64,000 nt of DNA from Lysobacter gummosus. Lineage in GTDB: Bacteria; Pseudomonadota; Gammaproteobacteria; Xanthomonadales; Xanthomonadaceae. The position numbers were made by a program, and so were the translations under genes. The first letter of the stretch is position 1; every line of letters begins with the position of its first letter. The notes under the pieces are model-generated. The model ran no database searches. It saw only the letters and a list, made by a program, of their open reading frames with translations, and was not told the DNA's origin. This document shows, one piece after another, positions 56,546 through 64,000 of the stretch. The stretch spans positions 1,860,001-1,924,000 of the forward strand of contig NZ_CP011131.1 in the NCBI RefSeq assembly GCF_001442805.1. The letters are read 5' to 3'.

Positions 56546-58576
56546 ATGCTGCGGACCATGTTACGCCTCCTGATGGGTTTGTCGCTGCCCGCTTTGTGGG
56601 CGGCGACGACCGATGCTGAGGCGCGCACGCTGAACGCCAGGATGGCGCGGGTCGCGACCGCTGTTGCAACTTTGGAACAGGTGCAAGTGCGTCTTTCCTG
56701 GCCGGCGCAGGCCACCGAGGGGACACTGGAATTACGCGCCGCGCGAATCCAGGCGCCGGACCTGGGTTACCGCTTCCGCGACGTGGTCTGGCGCTGCCCG
56801 CTCAAGCGCGACGGCCGCGGCGGCTGGCGTTGCGAAGGCGAGTTGCGCGGCGGCGCCGGCAAGCCGCTGCGGCTGGCGCTGGACCTGGGCGTGGCCAGCA
56901 CCGACGCGCGCCTGAGCCAGGGCGGCGGCGCCTTGTCGCTGCATCGCGCCGCGGCCTCGCCGGACCTGACCCGGATCGAACTGGCGCGGGTGCCGCTGGC
57001 CTGGGCGCAGGCGCTGGTCGCGCAGGCCTGGCCGGAGGCGCGGCTCAAGGCCGGCACCCTCGACGGCCATCTCGATATCGCCGCGCCCGAACATAAACCG
57101 CTCAGCATCGCTGGCCCGTTGCGCCTGAGCGGCGGCGCCCTGGACACGCCCGACGGCCTGACCGCGGCGGAGAAACTCGGCGCGCAATTGCAGATCGACG
57201 CCTCGCTGGACCGCAGCGATCGCGTCGCCATCGGCGGCCGTCTGCTCGGCGGCGAAATGTTGTTCGGCAACGCCTACGTGTCGCTGCAGCAACGCCCGGT
57301 CGATCTGCGCATCGAAGCGAGCCAGAACCCGGGCGAGGGCTGGCGCCTGCCGCGATTGTCGTGGCGCGACGGTGGCATCCTCGCGCTCGATGGCAGCGCG
57401 GCGCTGACGCCCGATGCTTCGTTGGCGGCGCTGGATCTGAACCTCGACAGCGCCGACCTCGCGCCGCTGCGCGACGGCTATCTGTCGGGCTTCCTCGGCC
57501 TGGCCGGTCTGGCCAAGCTGGAGCTGTCCGGCGCCATGCAGGCGCGTGTGCGCATGAGCGGCGGCGAGCTGCAGCAGGCCGAGGCGAATCTGCACGAGGT
57601 GGCGTTGAAAGACGACCAGGGCCGGTTCCGCTTCGAAGGCCTCGACGGCAGCGTCGCCTACTCGGCCGACGCGCCGCGCGACAGCGAATTGAGTTGGCGC
57701 GAAGGCGCCTTGTACGGGCTCGGATTCGGCGCGGTGCGGCTGCCTTTTTCCAGCGGCGCCGGCGAATTGCGCCTGCGCCGCGCGGTGGATTTCCCGATGC
57801 TCGGCGGCCGCGCCGGCTTCGACGGCCTGCGCCTGCGCCCGCCCTCCGGCGGCAAGGGCCTGGACCTGCGCTTCGGCCTGAATCTGGAGCGGCTAGATGT
57901 AGGCCAACTGGCCAAGGCGCTGGACTGGCCGGCCTTCACCGGCGAGCTCAGCGGCCGCCTGCCCGAAGCCCATTACGCCGACGACCGGCTCGAACTCAAC
58001 GGTGGCCTGACCATGCAGTTGTTCGGCGGCACGGTGGCGGTGTCGTCGCTGGCGATGGAGCGTCCGTTCGGGGTCGCGCCGACGCTGAGCTCGGACTTGG
58101 CGCTGGAGAGCATCGACCTGGAGTCGCTGACCGGCGTGTTCGGCTTCGGCAGCATCACCGGACGGCTCTTCGGCCGGATCGAACAACTGCGCCTGGTCGA
58201 TTGGCAGCCCACCGCGTTCGACGCCGAGCTGCACACGCGCAAGACCCGCGGCGTGCGCCAGCGCATCAGCCAGCGCGCCGTGCAGGACCTGTCCAGCGTC
58301 GGCGATTCGTCCTTCGTCGGCAGCCTGCAGGACAAGCTGATCGGATTCTTCGACGATTTCGGCTACGCCCGCCTCGGTATTTCCTGTCGTCTGGCCGACG
58401 AGGTCTGCCACATGGACGGCCTGGGCGCGGCCAAGAACGACGGCTTCACTATCGTTCAAGGCTCGGGCGTGCCGCACCTGGACGTGGTCGGCTACAACCG
58501 CCGAGTCGATTGGCCGACCCTGCTCGAACGCCTGGAAGCGGTCAGCAAGGGCGATGTGAAGCCGGTGGTTCAGTAG
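56546..58576 (+). CDS. YdbH-like intermembrane (AsmA-type) protein
   Basis: A 676-residue periplasmic protein with an N-terminal signal (MLRTMLRLLMGLSLPALWA) and long beta-strand-rich region. The C-terminal region, with a SITGRLFGRIEQLRLVDWQP-like segment, resembles the dicarboxylate-transport (YdbH) domain. In E. coli YdbH bridges the membranes together with YnbE and is functionally redundant with TamB and YhdP in phospholipid transport. The ATG at 56546 starts at the signal peptide; upstream in-frame sequence is antisense to the REC-Hpt gene. Followed by a DUF1318 lipoprotein, not YnbE. Confidence 0.75.
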   Translation: MLRTMLRLLMGLSLPALWAATTDAEARTLNARMARVATAVATLEQVQVRLSWPAQATEGTLELRAARIQAPDLGYRFRDVVWRCPLKRDGRGGWRCEGELRGGAGKPLRLALDLGVASTDARLSQGGGALSLHRAAASPDLTRIELARVPLAWAQALVAQAWPEARLKAGTLDGHLDIAAPEHKPLSIAGPLRLSGGALDTPDGLTAAEKLGAQLQIDASLDRSDRVAIGGRLLGGEMLFGNAYVSLQQRPVDLRIEASQNPGEGWRLPRLSWRDGGILALDGSAALTPDASLAALDLNLDSADLAPLRDGYLSGFLGLAGLAKLELSGAMQARVRMSGGELQQAEANLHEVALKDDQGRFRFEGLDGSVAYSADAPRDSELSWREGALYGLGFGAVRLPFSSGAGELRLRRAVDFPMLGGRAGFDGLRLRPPSGGKGLDLRFGLNLERLDVGQLAKALDWPAFTGELSGRLPEAHYADDRLELNGGLTMQLFGGTVAVSSLAMERPFGVAPTLSSDLALESIDLESLTGVFGFGSITGRLFGRIEQLRLVDWQPTAFDAELHTRKTRGVRQRISQRAVQDLSSVGDSSFVGSLQDKLIGFFDDFGYARLGISCRLADEVCHMDGLGAAKNDGFTIVQGSGVPHLDVVGYNRRVDWPTLLERLEAVSKGDVKPVVQ

Positions 58577-58705
58577 CCGATCGGCCCGCCGCCGACGTAG
58601 CCTTGTCGTTCAACGGCGCCGTGGTTCAATAGGCGCCATTCGCTCAACCCGCGACCGGACCCGCGGGATACCGCGCCGGACGCGCACAACCAGAAGGATT
58701 CGCTC

Positions 58706-59350
58706 ATGCGCCGTTGGATGGGAGTACCGGTCGCCGCCGTGATGTTGACGGCTTGCGTGACGATCAACGTCTACTTCCCGGCCGCCGAGGCCAAGGAAGC
58801 GGCCAAGGAGTTCGTGGAGAAGGTGATCGGCGATCAACCGCAGATGCAGGCGCCCGAGGTTCCAAAGGAAGGCGGCAAGCCCGGTGGCGGAGGCGGCAAC
58901 GCTTTCCTGAGCTCGCCCAAATTGGAATGGGGCCAACTGGCCAGCCGCATCGACTGGCTGTCGCTGGCCGGCATCGGCAGCGCGCAGGCGCAGTCGCCCG
59001 ACATCTCGATCAAGACCCCGGCGATCCAGGCGATCCAGTCGCGCATGGCGCAGCGTTTCGACGGCCAGTTGCGCGCGCACTTCGACTCCGGCGCGCTCGG
59101 CTTCGCCAGCAACGGCACGGTCAGCGTGCGCGACGCCTCCAAGATCCCGCTGTCGGACCGGGTCGGCGTCAACCAGGCGGTGGCCGACCAGGGCCGCGAT
59201 TCGGCCGCGGTCTACCGCGAGATCGCCGTCGCCAACGGCCACCCGGAATGGGAAGCGCAGATCCGCCAGGTGTTCGCCCGGCAATGGGTCGACAGCGCCA
59301 AGGGCGGCTGGTGGTATCAGGATGCCGGCGGCGGCTGGAAGCAAAAGTAA
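58706..59350 (+). CDS. DUF1318/YdbL-like lipoprotein
   Basis: A 214-residue protein. A signal peptide (MRRWMGVPVAAVMLTACV, lipobox LTAC) is followed by a VTINVYFPAAEAKEAA segment and a Gly-rich linker, and the C-terminal half (ISIKTPAIQAIQSRMAQRFDG to NGHPEWEAQIRQVFARQW) fits DUF1318/YdbL. Predicted outer-membrane lipoprotein. Its neighbour is YdbH-like, as in the E. coli ydbH-ynbE-ydbL operon, but no ynbE is found in the gap 58577-58705. Confidence 0.75.
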   Translation: MRRWMGVPVAAVMLTACVTINVYFPAAEAKEAAKEFVEKVIGDQPQMQAPEVPKEGGKPGGGGGNAFLSSPKLEWGQLASRIDWLSLAGIGSAQAQSPDISIKTPAIQAIQSRMAQRFDGQLRAHFDSGALGFASNGTVSVRDASKIPLSDRVGVNQAVADQGRDSAAVYREIAVANGHPEWEAQIRQVFARQWVDSAKGGWWYQDAGGGWKQK

Positions 59351-59386
59351 GTAAGAGGCGGGGTTCGAGATTCACGATTCGGACAA

Positions 59387-59414
59387 GCAAAAGCCCGCAT
59401 TTGCGGGCTTTTGC
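59387..59414 (+). terminator. Terminator after the DUF1318 gene
   Basis: Stem GCAAAAGCCCGCA (59387-59399) with TGCGGGCTTTTGC (59402-59414), TT loop. Perfect 13-bp stem, T-run in the stem. Confidence 0.93.
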
Positions 59415-59441
59415 GCATCTGGCGGCTTCGCGGCGGCTTTT

Positions 59442-59473
59442 GCCAATCCCGAATCCCGAATCGCCAATCCCGA
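59442..59473. repeat. Heptamer block before rlmD
   Basis: CCAATCCCGAATCCCGAATCGCCAATCCC-type units immediately before rlmD. Opposing units around 59360-59380 are weak (GATTC). Same family as the other heptamer loci. Confidence 0.7.
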
Positions 59474-59513
59474 GCATGCGACAATGCGCCCCCTTTGATT
59501 CCTGCCAGCAGCT

Positions 59514-60875
59514 GTGGCCCGCATCGATCAAACCCCCTTCGAGGTCGCCATCACCGGCCTCACTCACGACGGCCGCGGTGTGGCCCGGCGCGTGGACCCC
59601 AAGGCGCCCAACGAGGCCGGCAAAGCCATCTTCGTCGCCGGCGCGTTGCCGGGCGAGCGCGTCATGGCCAAGCAGACCGCGCGTTCGCGCAGCTTCGACG
59701 AAGCGGTGACGCTGGAAGTGCTGCAGGCCTCGGCCGATCGCGTGCAACCGCGCTGCGTGCATTTCGGCACCTGCGGCGGCTGCGCCTTGCAGCACATGGC
59801 CGAAGAACAGCAGATTCTCGCCAAGCAGCGCGTGCTGATGGAAAACTTCGAACGCATCGGCCACGTCATGCCCGAGCGCGTGCTGCCGGCGCTGACCGAT
59901 TCGGCCTGGGGCTATCGCCGCAAAGGCCGGTTCTCGGTGCGCCGGGTCGAGAAAAAGGACAAGACCCTGGTCGGTTTTCGCGAGACCGATCCGCGTTTCG
60001 TCGCCGACATCGGCCGCTGCGAAACCGTGATTCCGGCGATAGGCGACAAGATTTCCGCGCTCGCGCAACTCATCGACGGCCTGCAGGCGCGGCGCGAAAT
60101 TCCGCAGGTGGAATTCATCGGCGGCGATCGCCAGGACGCCGGCGAGAATTCGCACAGCGGCATCGCGTTGACCTTCCGTCATCTGACGCCGCTGTCGCAG
60201 GACGATCGCGACGCCATCGTCGCTTTCGCCCGCCAGAACGAATTCGCCGTGTTTCTGCAGCCCGGCGGAATCGAGAGCGTGCACCCGCTGTGGCCGGCCG
60301 ATCCGCAGCTGTCGTTCACGCTGCCGCAGTGGAATCTGGAGCTGAAGTTCCGTCCGCTGGACTTCATCCAGGTCAATGCCGGGCTCAACGGCCACATGAT
60401 CCAGCACGCCCTGGATCTGCTCGCGCCGCAGCCGGAGGATCGCGTGCTGGATCTGTTCGCCGGCCTGGGCAATTTCACCTTGCCGCTGGCGCGCAGCGTG
60501 CGCGAAGTGGTCGGCGTGGAAGGCGAAGCCGGGCTGGTCAAGCGTGCGCGCGAAAACGCCGAGCACAACGGCCTGGCCAACGCGAAGTTCTACGCCGCCG
60601 ATCTGGGCAAGGATCTGAGCGGCGAGCCGTGGATGCGCGAAGGCTTCGACCGCCTGCTGCTGGACCCGCCGCGTTCGGGCGCCGACTTCGTGCTGACGCA
60701 ACTGCCGCTCAAGCAGTTCAAGCGCATCGTCTACGTCAGCTGCCATCCGGCCTCGCTGGCGCGCGACGCCGGTTACCTGGTGCGCGAAAAGGGCTGGAAG
60801 CTGCGCGCGGCCGGGGTGATGGACATGTTTCCGCACACCGCGCACGTGGAATCGATCGCGATGTTCGAGCGCTGA
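59514..60875 (+). CDS. rlmD: 23S rRNA (uracil-1939-C5)-methyltransferase
   Basis: A 453-residue rRNA methyltransferase (RumA). TRAM domain at the N terminus, 4Fe-4S ligands C81, C87, C90 and C169, then SAM fold with VLDLFAGLGNFTLP and LLDPPRSG, and catalytic C410 (VSCHPASLARD). The GTG at 59514 is the plausible start. Confidence 0.95.
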   Translation: MARIDQTPFEVAITGLTHDGRGVARRVDPKAPNEAGKAIFVAGALPGERVMAKQTARSRSFDEAVTLEVLQASADRVQPRCVHFGTCGGCALQHMAEEQQILAKQRVLMENFERIGHVMPERVLPALTDSAWGYRRKGRFSVRRVEKKDKTLVGFRETDPRFVADIGRCETVIPAIGDKISALAQLIDGLQARREIPQVEFIGGDRQDAGENSHSGIALTFRHLTPLSQDDRDAIVAFARQNEFAVFLQPGGIESVHPLWPADPQLSFTLPQWNLELKFRPLDFIQVNAGLNGHMIQHALDLLAPQPEDRVLDLFAGLGNFTLPLARSVREVVGVEGEAGLVKRARENAEHNGLANAKFYAADLGKDLSGEPWMREGFDRLLLDPPRSGADFVLTQLPLKQFKRIVYVSCHPASLARDAGYLVREKGWKLRAAGVMDMFPHTAHVESIAMFER

Positions 60876-60927
60876 GGCAGCGCTTGCGCGGTAACCGGTT
60901 GTTGTTTGTTTCTTCAGGGAAATTTTC

Positions 60928-61440
60928 GTGGGCATCGAAATCGAACGCAAATTCCTGGTGATCGGCGAATCCTGGCGCGAAGCCGCGCACAAGGTCGTGC
61001 CGATGGCGCAGGGGTATCTCAACGATCTGGCGGCGATGGACACCGGTGCGATGAAAGCCTCGGTGCGCGTGCGCATCGCCGGCGATGAGGCCTTCCTCAA
61101 TCTGAAATCGCGAGAGCTGGGCCATACCCGGCAGGAATTCGATTACCCGATCCCGGTCGAGGACGCGCGCGGCCTGCTCGCGCTCAGCGTCGGCGGCATG
61201 GTCGATAAACGCCGCCATTACGTTCAGTACGAAGGGCATCTGTGGGAAGTCGATGAATTCCTCGGCGACAACGCCGGGCTGGTCGTGGCCGAGATCGAAC
61301 TGGCCAGCGCCGACGCCGAATTCGCCAAGCCCGACTGGGCCGGCGCCGAGGTCACCGACTCGGTGCGTTACTACAATCTGGCGCTGGCGACCCGGCCGTA
61401 TGCGCAGTGGACCCAGGCCGAGCGCGACGGCGCGGCCTGA
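60928..61440 (+). CDS. CYTH-domain inorganic triphosphatase
   Basis: A 170-residue CYTH/TTM-family protein. The ExExK-type start EIERKFLV, and the basic/acidic tunnel motifs VRVRIAGDEAFLNLK, RQEFDYPIP, VDKRRHYV and EVDEFLGD, VAEIEL, are all present. Probably hydrolyses tripolyphosphate. GTG start, AGGGA site upstream. Followed by palindromic repeats. Confidence 0.92.
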   Translation: MGIEIERKFLVIGESWREAAHKVVPMAQGYLNDLAAMDTGAMKASVRVRIAGDEAFLNLKSRELGHTRQEFDYPIPVEDARGLLALSVGGMVDKRRHYVQYEGHLWEVDEFLGDNAGLVVAEIELASADAEFAKPDWAGAEVTDSVRYYNLALATRPYAQWTQAERDGAA

Positions 61441-61467
61441 GCCGCGCATCAGCGGCTGCGCGAGGTC

Positions 61468-61567
61468 TTTTGCAGGAGGGGCTTCAGCGCCGATGCCTTT
61501 CGCTCAGGTCGCGGCCATTCGCCACTTCTGAACCAAGAGCGTCGGGGCTGAAGCTTCCTCCCACAAA
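61468..61567. repeat. Long palindromic intergenic repeat, copy 3
   Basis: Arm TGCAGGAGGGGCTTCAGCGCCGATGCC and complementary arm GTCGGGGCTGAAGCTTCCTCCCACAAA, between the CYTH and nagZ genes. Same family as copies 1, 2 and 4. Confidence 0.85.
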
Positions 61568-61583
61568 GCCCTCATCAGCGACT

Positions 61584-61702
61584 CCACGAGGTCTGTTGTG
61601 GGAGGGGTTTCAGCCCCGATGCTTTTCGCTCAGGTCACGACTATTCGCCACATCTGAGCCAAGAGCGCCGGGGCTGAAGCCCCCCTGTAAAAGGCCTCGT
61701 GG
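61584..61702. repeat. Long palindromic intergenic repeat, copy 4 with extended arms
   Basis: Same palindrome (GTTGTGGGAGGGGTTTCAGCCCCGATGC and complementary arm) plus extra matched ends CACGAGG (61585-61591 region) and CCTCGTG (61695-61701). Lies directly before nagZ, about 18 bp after copy 3. Confidence 0.85.
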
Positions 61703-61804
61703 GCCGGCCCCGGGCCCGCCACCCCGGCAGGATGCCCCGCCGCCGCATCTGCGCGACAATACGCACAGCGCAGACCGCGCTGTTTTCTCCTTCAGGAGTT
61801 CCGC

Positions 61805-62800
61805 ATGCTCGTGATCGGCGTCGCCGGTACCGAACTCACCGCGCAAGAGCGCGACTGGCTGCAGCACGATGCCTGCGCCGGCGTGATCCTGTTCAGCCGC
61901 AACTTCGCTTCCAAGGCCCAGGTCGCCGAGCTGTCGGCGGCGATCCGCGCCGCCGCGCCGCGGCCGCAGCTGATCTGCGTGGACCAGGAAGGCGGGCGCG
62001 TGCAGCGCTTCCGCGACGGCTACAGCGCGCTGCCGCCGCTGGAGGTGTTCGGCAAGCTCTACGCCTCCGATCCCCAGGCCGCGCTGAAGCTCGCGGAAGA
62101 GCACGCCCAGCTGATGGCCGGCGAAGTCCAGGCCAGCGGCGTGGACCTGAGCTTCGCGCCGGTGGTCGATCTGGGCCGCGGCAACCTCGCCATCGGCAAC
62201 CGCGCCTTCGACGCCGATCCGCAGATCGTCGCCGAGTTCACCCGCGCCTACGTCCGCGGCATGCATGCGCGTGGCATGGCCGCCACCCTCAAGCATTTCC
62301 CCGGCCACGGCTCGGTGCTCGCCGATACCCATTTCGATCAGGCCGCCGATCCACGCACGCTGGAGGAACTGCGCGCCACCGATCTGATTCCGTTCGTGGC
62401 CGGCATCGACGCCCGAGCCGACGCGGTGATGATGGCGCACGTGTCTTATCCGGCGGTGGCGCCGGAACCGGCCGGCTACTCGCGCTACTGGATCGAAGAC
62501 GTCCTGCGCGCGCAGATGGGTTTCCGCGGCGTGGTGTTCAGCGACGACATCGGCATGGCCGCGGCGTTCTCGGTCGGCGGGGTCAAGGCGCGCATCGACG
62601 CGCACCTGGACGCCGGCTGCGACGTCGTGTTGGTCTGTCATCCGCAGTTGGTAGAAGAGTCTCTTGCCGCGGTCGAAGGCCGCAGCCTCAACACCGCCGC
62701 GCTGCTCGGCCTGATCGGCCGCGGCGCGATGGGCTGGGACGGCCTGATCGCCGACAGCCGTTACAGCGAAACCCGCACCCGTTTGGAAGGACTGGCTTGA
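61805..62800 (+). CDS. nagZ: Beta-N-acetylhexosaminidase
   Basis: GH3 enzyme that removes GlcNAc from cell-wall turnover fragments in the cytoplasm; affects beta-lactamase induction in some species. KHFPGHG is present and the catalytic Asp is in FSDDIGM (D247 or D248). 331 residues. Stop overlaps the next start (TGATG). Confidence 0.95.
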   Translation: MLVIGVAGTELTAQERDWLQHDACAGVILFSRNFASKAQVAELSAAIRAAAPRPQLICVDQEGGRVQRFRDGYSALPPLEVFGKLYASDPQAALKLAEEHAQLMAGEVQASGVDLSFAPVVDLGRGNLAIGNRAFDADPQIVAEFTRAYVRGMHARGMAATLKHFPGHGSVLADTHFDQAADPRTLEELRATDLIPFVAGIDARADAVMMAHVSYPAVAPEPAGYSRYWIEDVLRAQMGFRGVVFSDDIGMAAAFSVGGVKARIDAHLDAGCDVVLVCHPQLVEESLAAVEGRSLNTAALLGLIGRGAMGWDGLIADSRYSETRTRLEGLA

Positions 62801-63351
62801 TGAGCGTTAACGACCTGGCTTCGGCCCTGGAAAATGCCGACCTGATCTTCGATCGCCGCACCCTGGAGCGGGAGATCGCGCGCATGGCGGTGACGATCCG
62901 CAACGACTACGCCGGCAGCCGTCCGGTCTATCTGACGATCATGCACGGCGGCATGCCGTTCGCCTCGCAACTGGCGATGGAGCTGGGCGAGCGCGGGCTG
63001 GACCTGGAATTCGATTACCTGCACGCCACCCGCTACCGCGGCGCGACCACCGGCGCCGACCTGGTCTGGAAGCACCGCCCGGCGACGCAGCTGCGCGGCC
63101 GCCGCGTGCTGCTGGCCGACGATATTCTCGATGAAGGCCATACCTTGAACGGCATCCGCGAATGGTGCCGCGAGCAGGGCGCCGCCGAGGTGCGCATCGC
63201 CGCGCTCGCGGTGAAGGCGCACGGACGTTGCGTCGAGGGCCTGCACGCCGATTACGTCGGCGTGGAAGTGCCCGATCGCTACGTATTCGGCTACGGCATG
63301 GACTTCCATGAGCAGGGCCGCAACTTGCCGGCGATCTATGCCTTGAAGTGA
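62800..63351 (+). CDS. hpt: Hypoxanthine phosphoribosyltransferase
   Basis: Salvages hypoxanthine or guanine to the nucleotide. PRPP-binding motif VLLADDILDEGHTL and metal-site flexible-loop regions, 183 residues. The ATG overlaps the nagZ stop. Substrate preference (hypoxanthine versus guanine) is not decided from sequence. Confidence 0.92.
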   Translation: MSVNDLASALENADLIFDRRTLEREIARMAVTIRNDYAGSRPVYLTIMHGGMPFASQLAMELGERGLDLEFDYLHATRYRGATTGADLVWKHRPATQLRGRRVLLADDILDEGHTLNGIREWCREQGAAEVRIAALAVKAHGRCVEGLHADYVGVEVPDRYVFGYGMDFHEQGRNLPAIYALK

Positions 63352-63352
63352 A

Positions 63353-63478
63353 GCGGGAATGACAAGCGGGAATGCAGGGAGTCGGGAATGGATGGGGCGT
63401 TAGCGTTTTGCCGGCTTGCACGACCGTCTTTTTCCGCGAATCCCTCCGCTCCCTTCATGTCCCGTATCCCCTGATTCC
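63353..63478. repeat. Heptamer-type repeat region before the phosphorylase gene
   Basis: CGGGAATG-type units (63353-63392) follow hpt and a C-rich complementary region (63437-63478) precedes the next start. Degenerate member of the heptamer family. Confidence 0.65.
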
Positions 63479-63505
63479 GTGCTTCATCCAACCGGATCTT
63501 CCGCA

Positions 63506-64000
63506 ATGACTTCCCAAATCGACCTCGCCGTGATCGGCGGCACCGGCCTGTACCGCATCGCCGAACTGCAGGACGTGCAGACCCATCAGCCGGTGACGCG
63601 TTACGGCGCGCCGTCGGGTCCGGTGCGGGTGGGCATGCTGGGCGGCCGCCGCGTCGCGTTTCTGGCGCGTCACGGCGAAGGCCATTCCTTGCCGCCGCAT
63701 CAGATCAACTACCGCGCCAATCTCGCCGCGTTGCAGGCGCTCGGCGCGCAGCGCGTGCTCGCGCTCAATACGGTGGGCGGAATTACCGAACGGTTCGGCC
63801 CGCGCGCGCTCGGTTGTCCGGATCAACTCATCGATTACACCTGGGGCCGCATCTCCACCGTGTGCGAAGAGCCCGGCACCGAAGTGCTGCATGTGGATTT
63901 CGGCGAGCCCTACACGCGCAGCTTGCGCGCGGCGGTGATCGCGGCGGCGGCGCGGGCCGGCGTGGCGCTGGTCGATGGCGGTTGCTACGGCGCGACCCAG
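63506..64000 (+). CDS. S-methyl-5'-thioinosine/thioadenosine phosphorylase (partial)
   Basis: First 165 codons of an MTAP-type nucleoside phosphorylase; the rest is outside the window. The start IDLAVIGGTGL, FLARHGEGHSLPPHQINYRANL and NTVGG motifs are family-typical, as is the DQLIDYTWGR segment. In Pseudomonas-type bacteria this gene gives S-methyl-5'-thioinosine phosphorylase. ATG at 63506. Confidence 0.9.
   Translation, partial: MTSQIDLAVIGGTGLYRIAELQDVQTHQPVTRYGAPSGPVRVGMLGGRRVAFLARHGEGHSLPPHQINYRANLAALQALGAQRVLALNTVGGITERFGPRALGCPDQLIDYTWGRISTVCEEPGTEVLHVDFGEPYTRSLRAAVIAAAARAGVALVDGGCYGATQ

Noticed and set aside
58568..58632. Repeat of GTGGTTCA(G/A)TAG at the end of the YdbH gene
   Set aside because: A short duplicated stop context; too short to call a repeat element.
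58577..58705. Possible ynbE gene
   Set aside because: Only about 130 bp with no start, signal peptide or lipobox frame.

Overview
The window looks like chromosomal core DNA of a GC-rich gammaproteobacterium of the Xanthomonadaceae/Lysobacteraceae type, most likely Lysobacter or a close relative. This is inferred from gene order (a pilZ gene after holB; rpoE-rseA-mucD followed by lepA-lepB-DUF4845-rnc-era-recO), from the very high GC content, and from abundant GGGAATC-type heptamer repeats and palindromic intergenic elements. No rRNA, CRISPR array, phage, transposase or plasmid gene was seen. The tRNA and SRP RNA genes are all on the minus strand.

Layout. 1-4400: cell-wall and DNA-metabolism genes (mltD fragment, gloB, a YafS-like methyltransferase, rnhA, dnaQ, a PP2C phosphatase). 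4796-4886: tRNA-Ser(CGA). 5052-10294: a lipopolysaccharide-related stretch (DUF6165 protein, GT9 glycosyltransferase, Kdo kinase) carrying accessory genes: a PoNi-type immunity protein without a visible toxin, an acidic protein that may be SUKH-like, and a NADAR/YbiA protein. 10347-13373: molybdopterin genes moaA and moaCDE, with a PhyH-type dioxygenase between moaA and moaC. 13374-18974: YncE-like beta-propeller, 4.5S RNA, a phosphoesterase, a Tat-exported pectate-lyase-fold protein and threonine aldolase. 19086-19178: tRNA-Ser(GGA). 19528-23824: dnaX, ybaB, a small membrane protein, recR and a HIT protein.

24125-30790: a minus-strand operon moxR-DUF58-TgpA-slp, then a plus-strand GT39 membrane glycosyltransferase. 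30981-43669: Maf, YceD, rpmF and the fatty-acid synthesis cluster fabH, fabD, fabG, acpP, fabF, followed by pabC, mltG, tmk, holB and pilZ. The fab cluster has no plsX between rpmF and fabH and carries an SDR gene in the opposite direction between fabD and fabG. 43759-45828: fadJ-like gene without a thiolase partner. 46072-52981: sigma-E system rpoE-rseA-mucD, then lepA, lepB and a DUF4845 gene. 52974-55692: rnc, era, recO. 55790-56512: a REC-Hpt protein. 56546-59350: a YdbH-like giant periplasmic protein with a DUF1318 lipoprotein. 59514-64000: rlmD, CYTH triphosphatase, nagZ, hypoxanthine phosphoribosyltransferase and the start of a methylthioinosine/methylthioadenosine phosphorylase.

The most distinctive non-coding feature is a set of dispersed repeats. 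Heptamer arrays (GGGAATC after one gene, its complement GATTCCC directly before the next start codon) occur at five or six intergenic gaps. Four copies of a palindrome of about 85-110 bp, two other MITE-like inverted repeats and two CCCTCACCCC hairpin elements also occur. I saw no clear new multi-gene system. The best candidates for a second look are the repeat families, the accessory genes in the LPS stretch, the NPF-repeat linker of DnaX and the YdbH-DUF1318 pair without YnbE.
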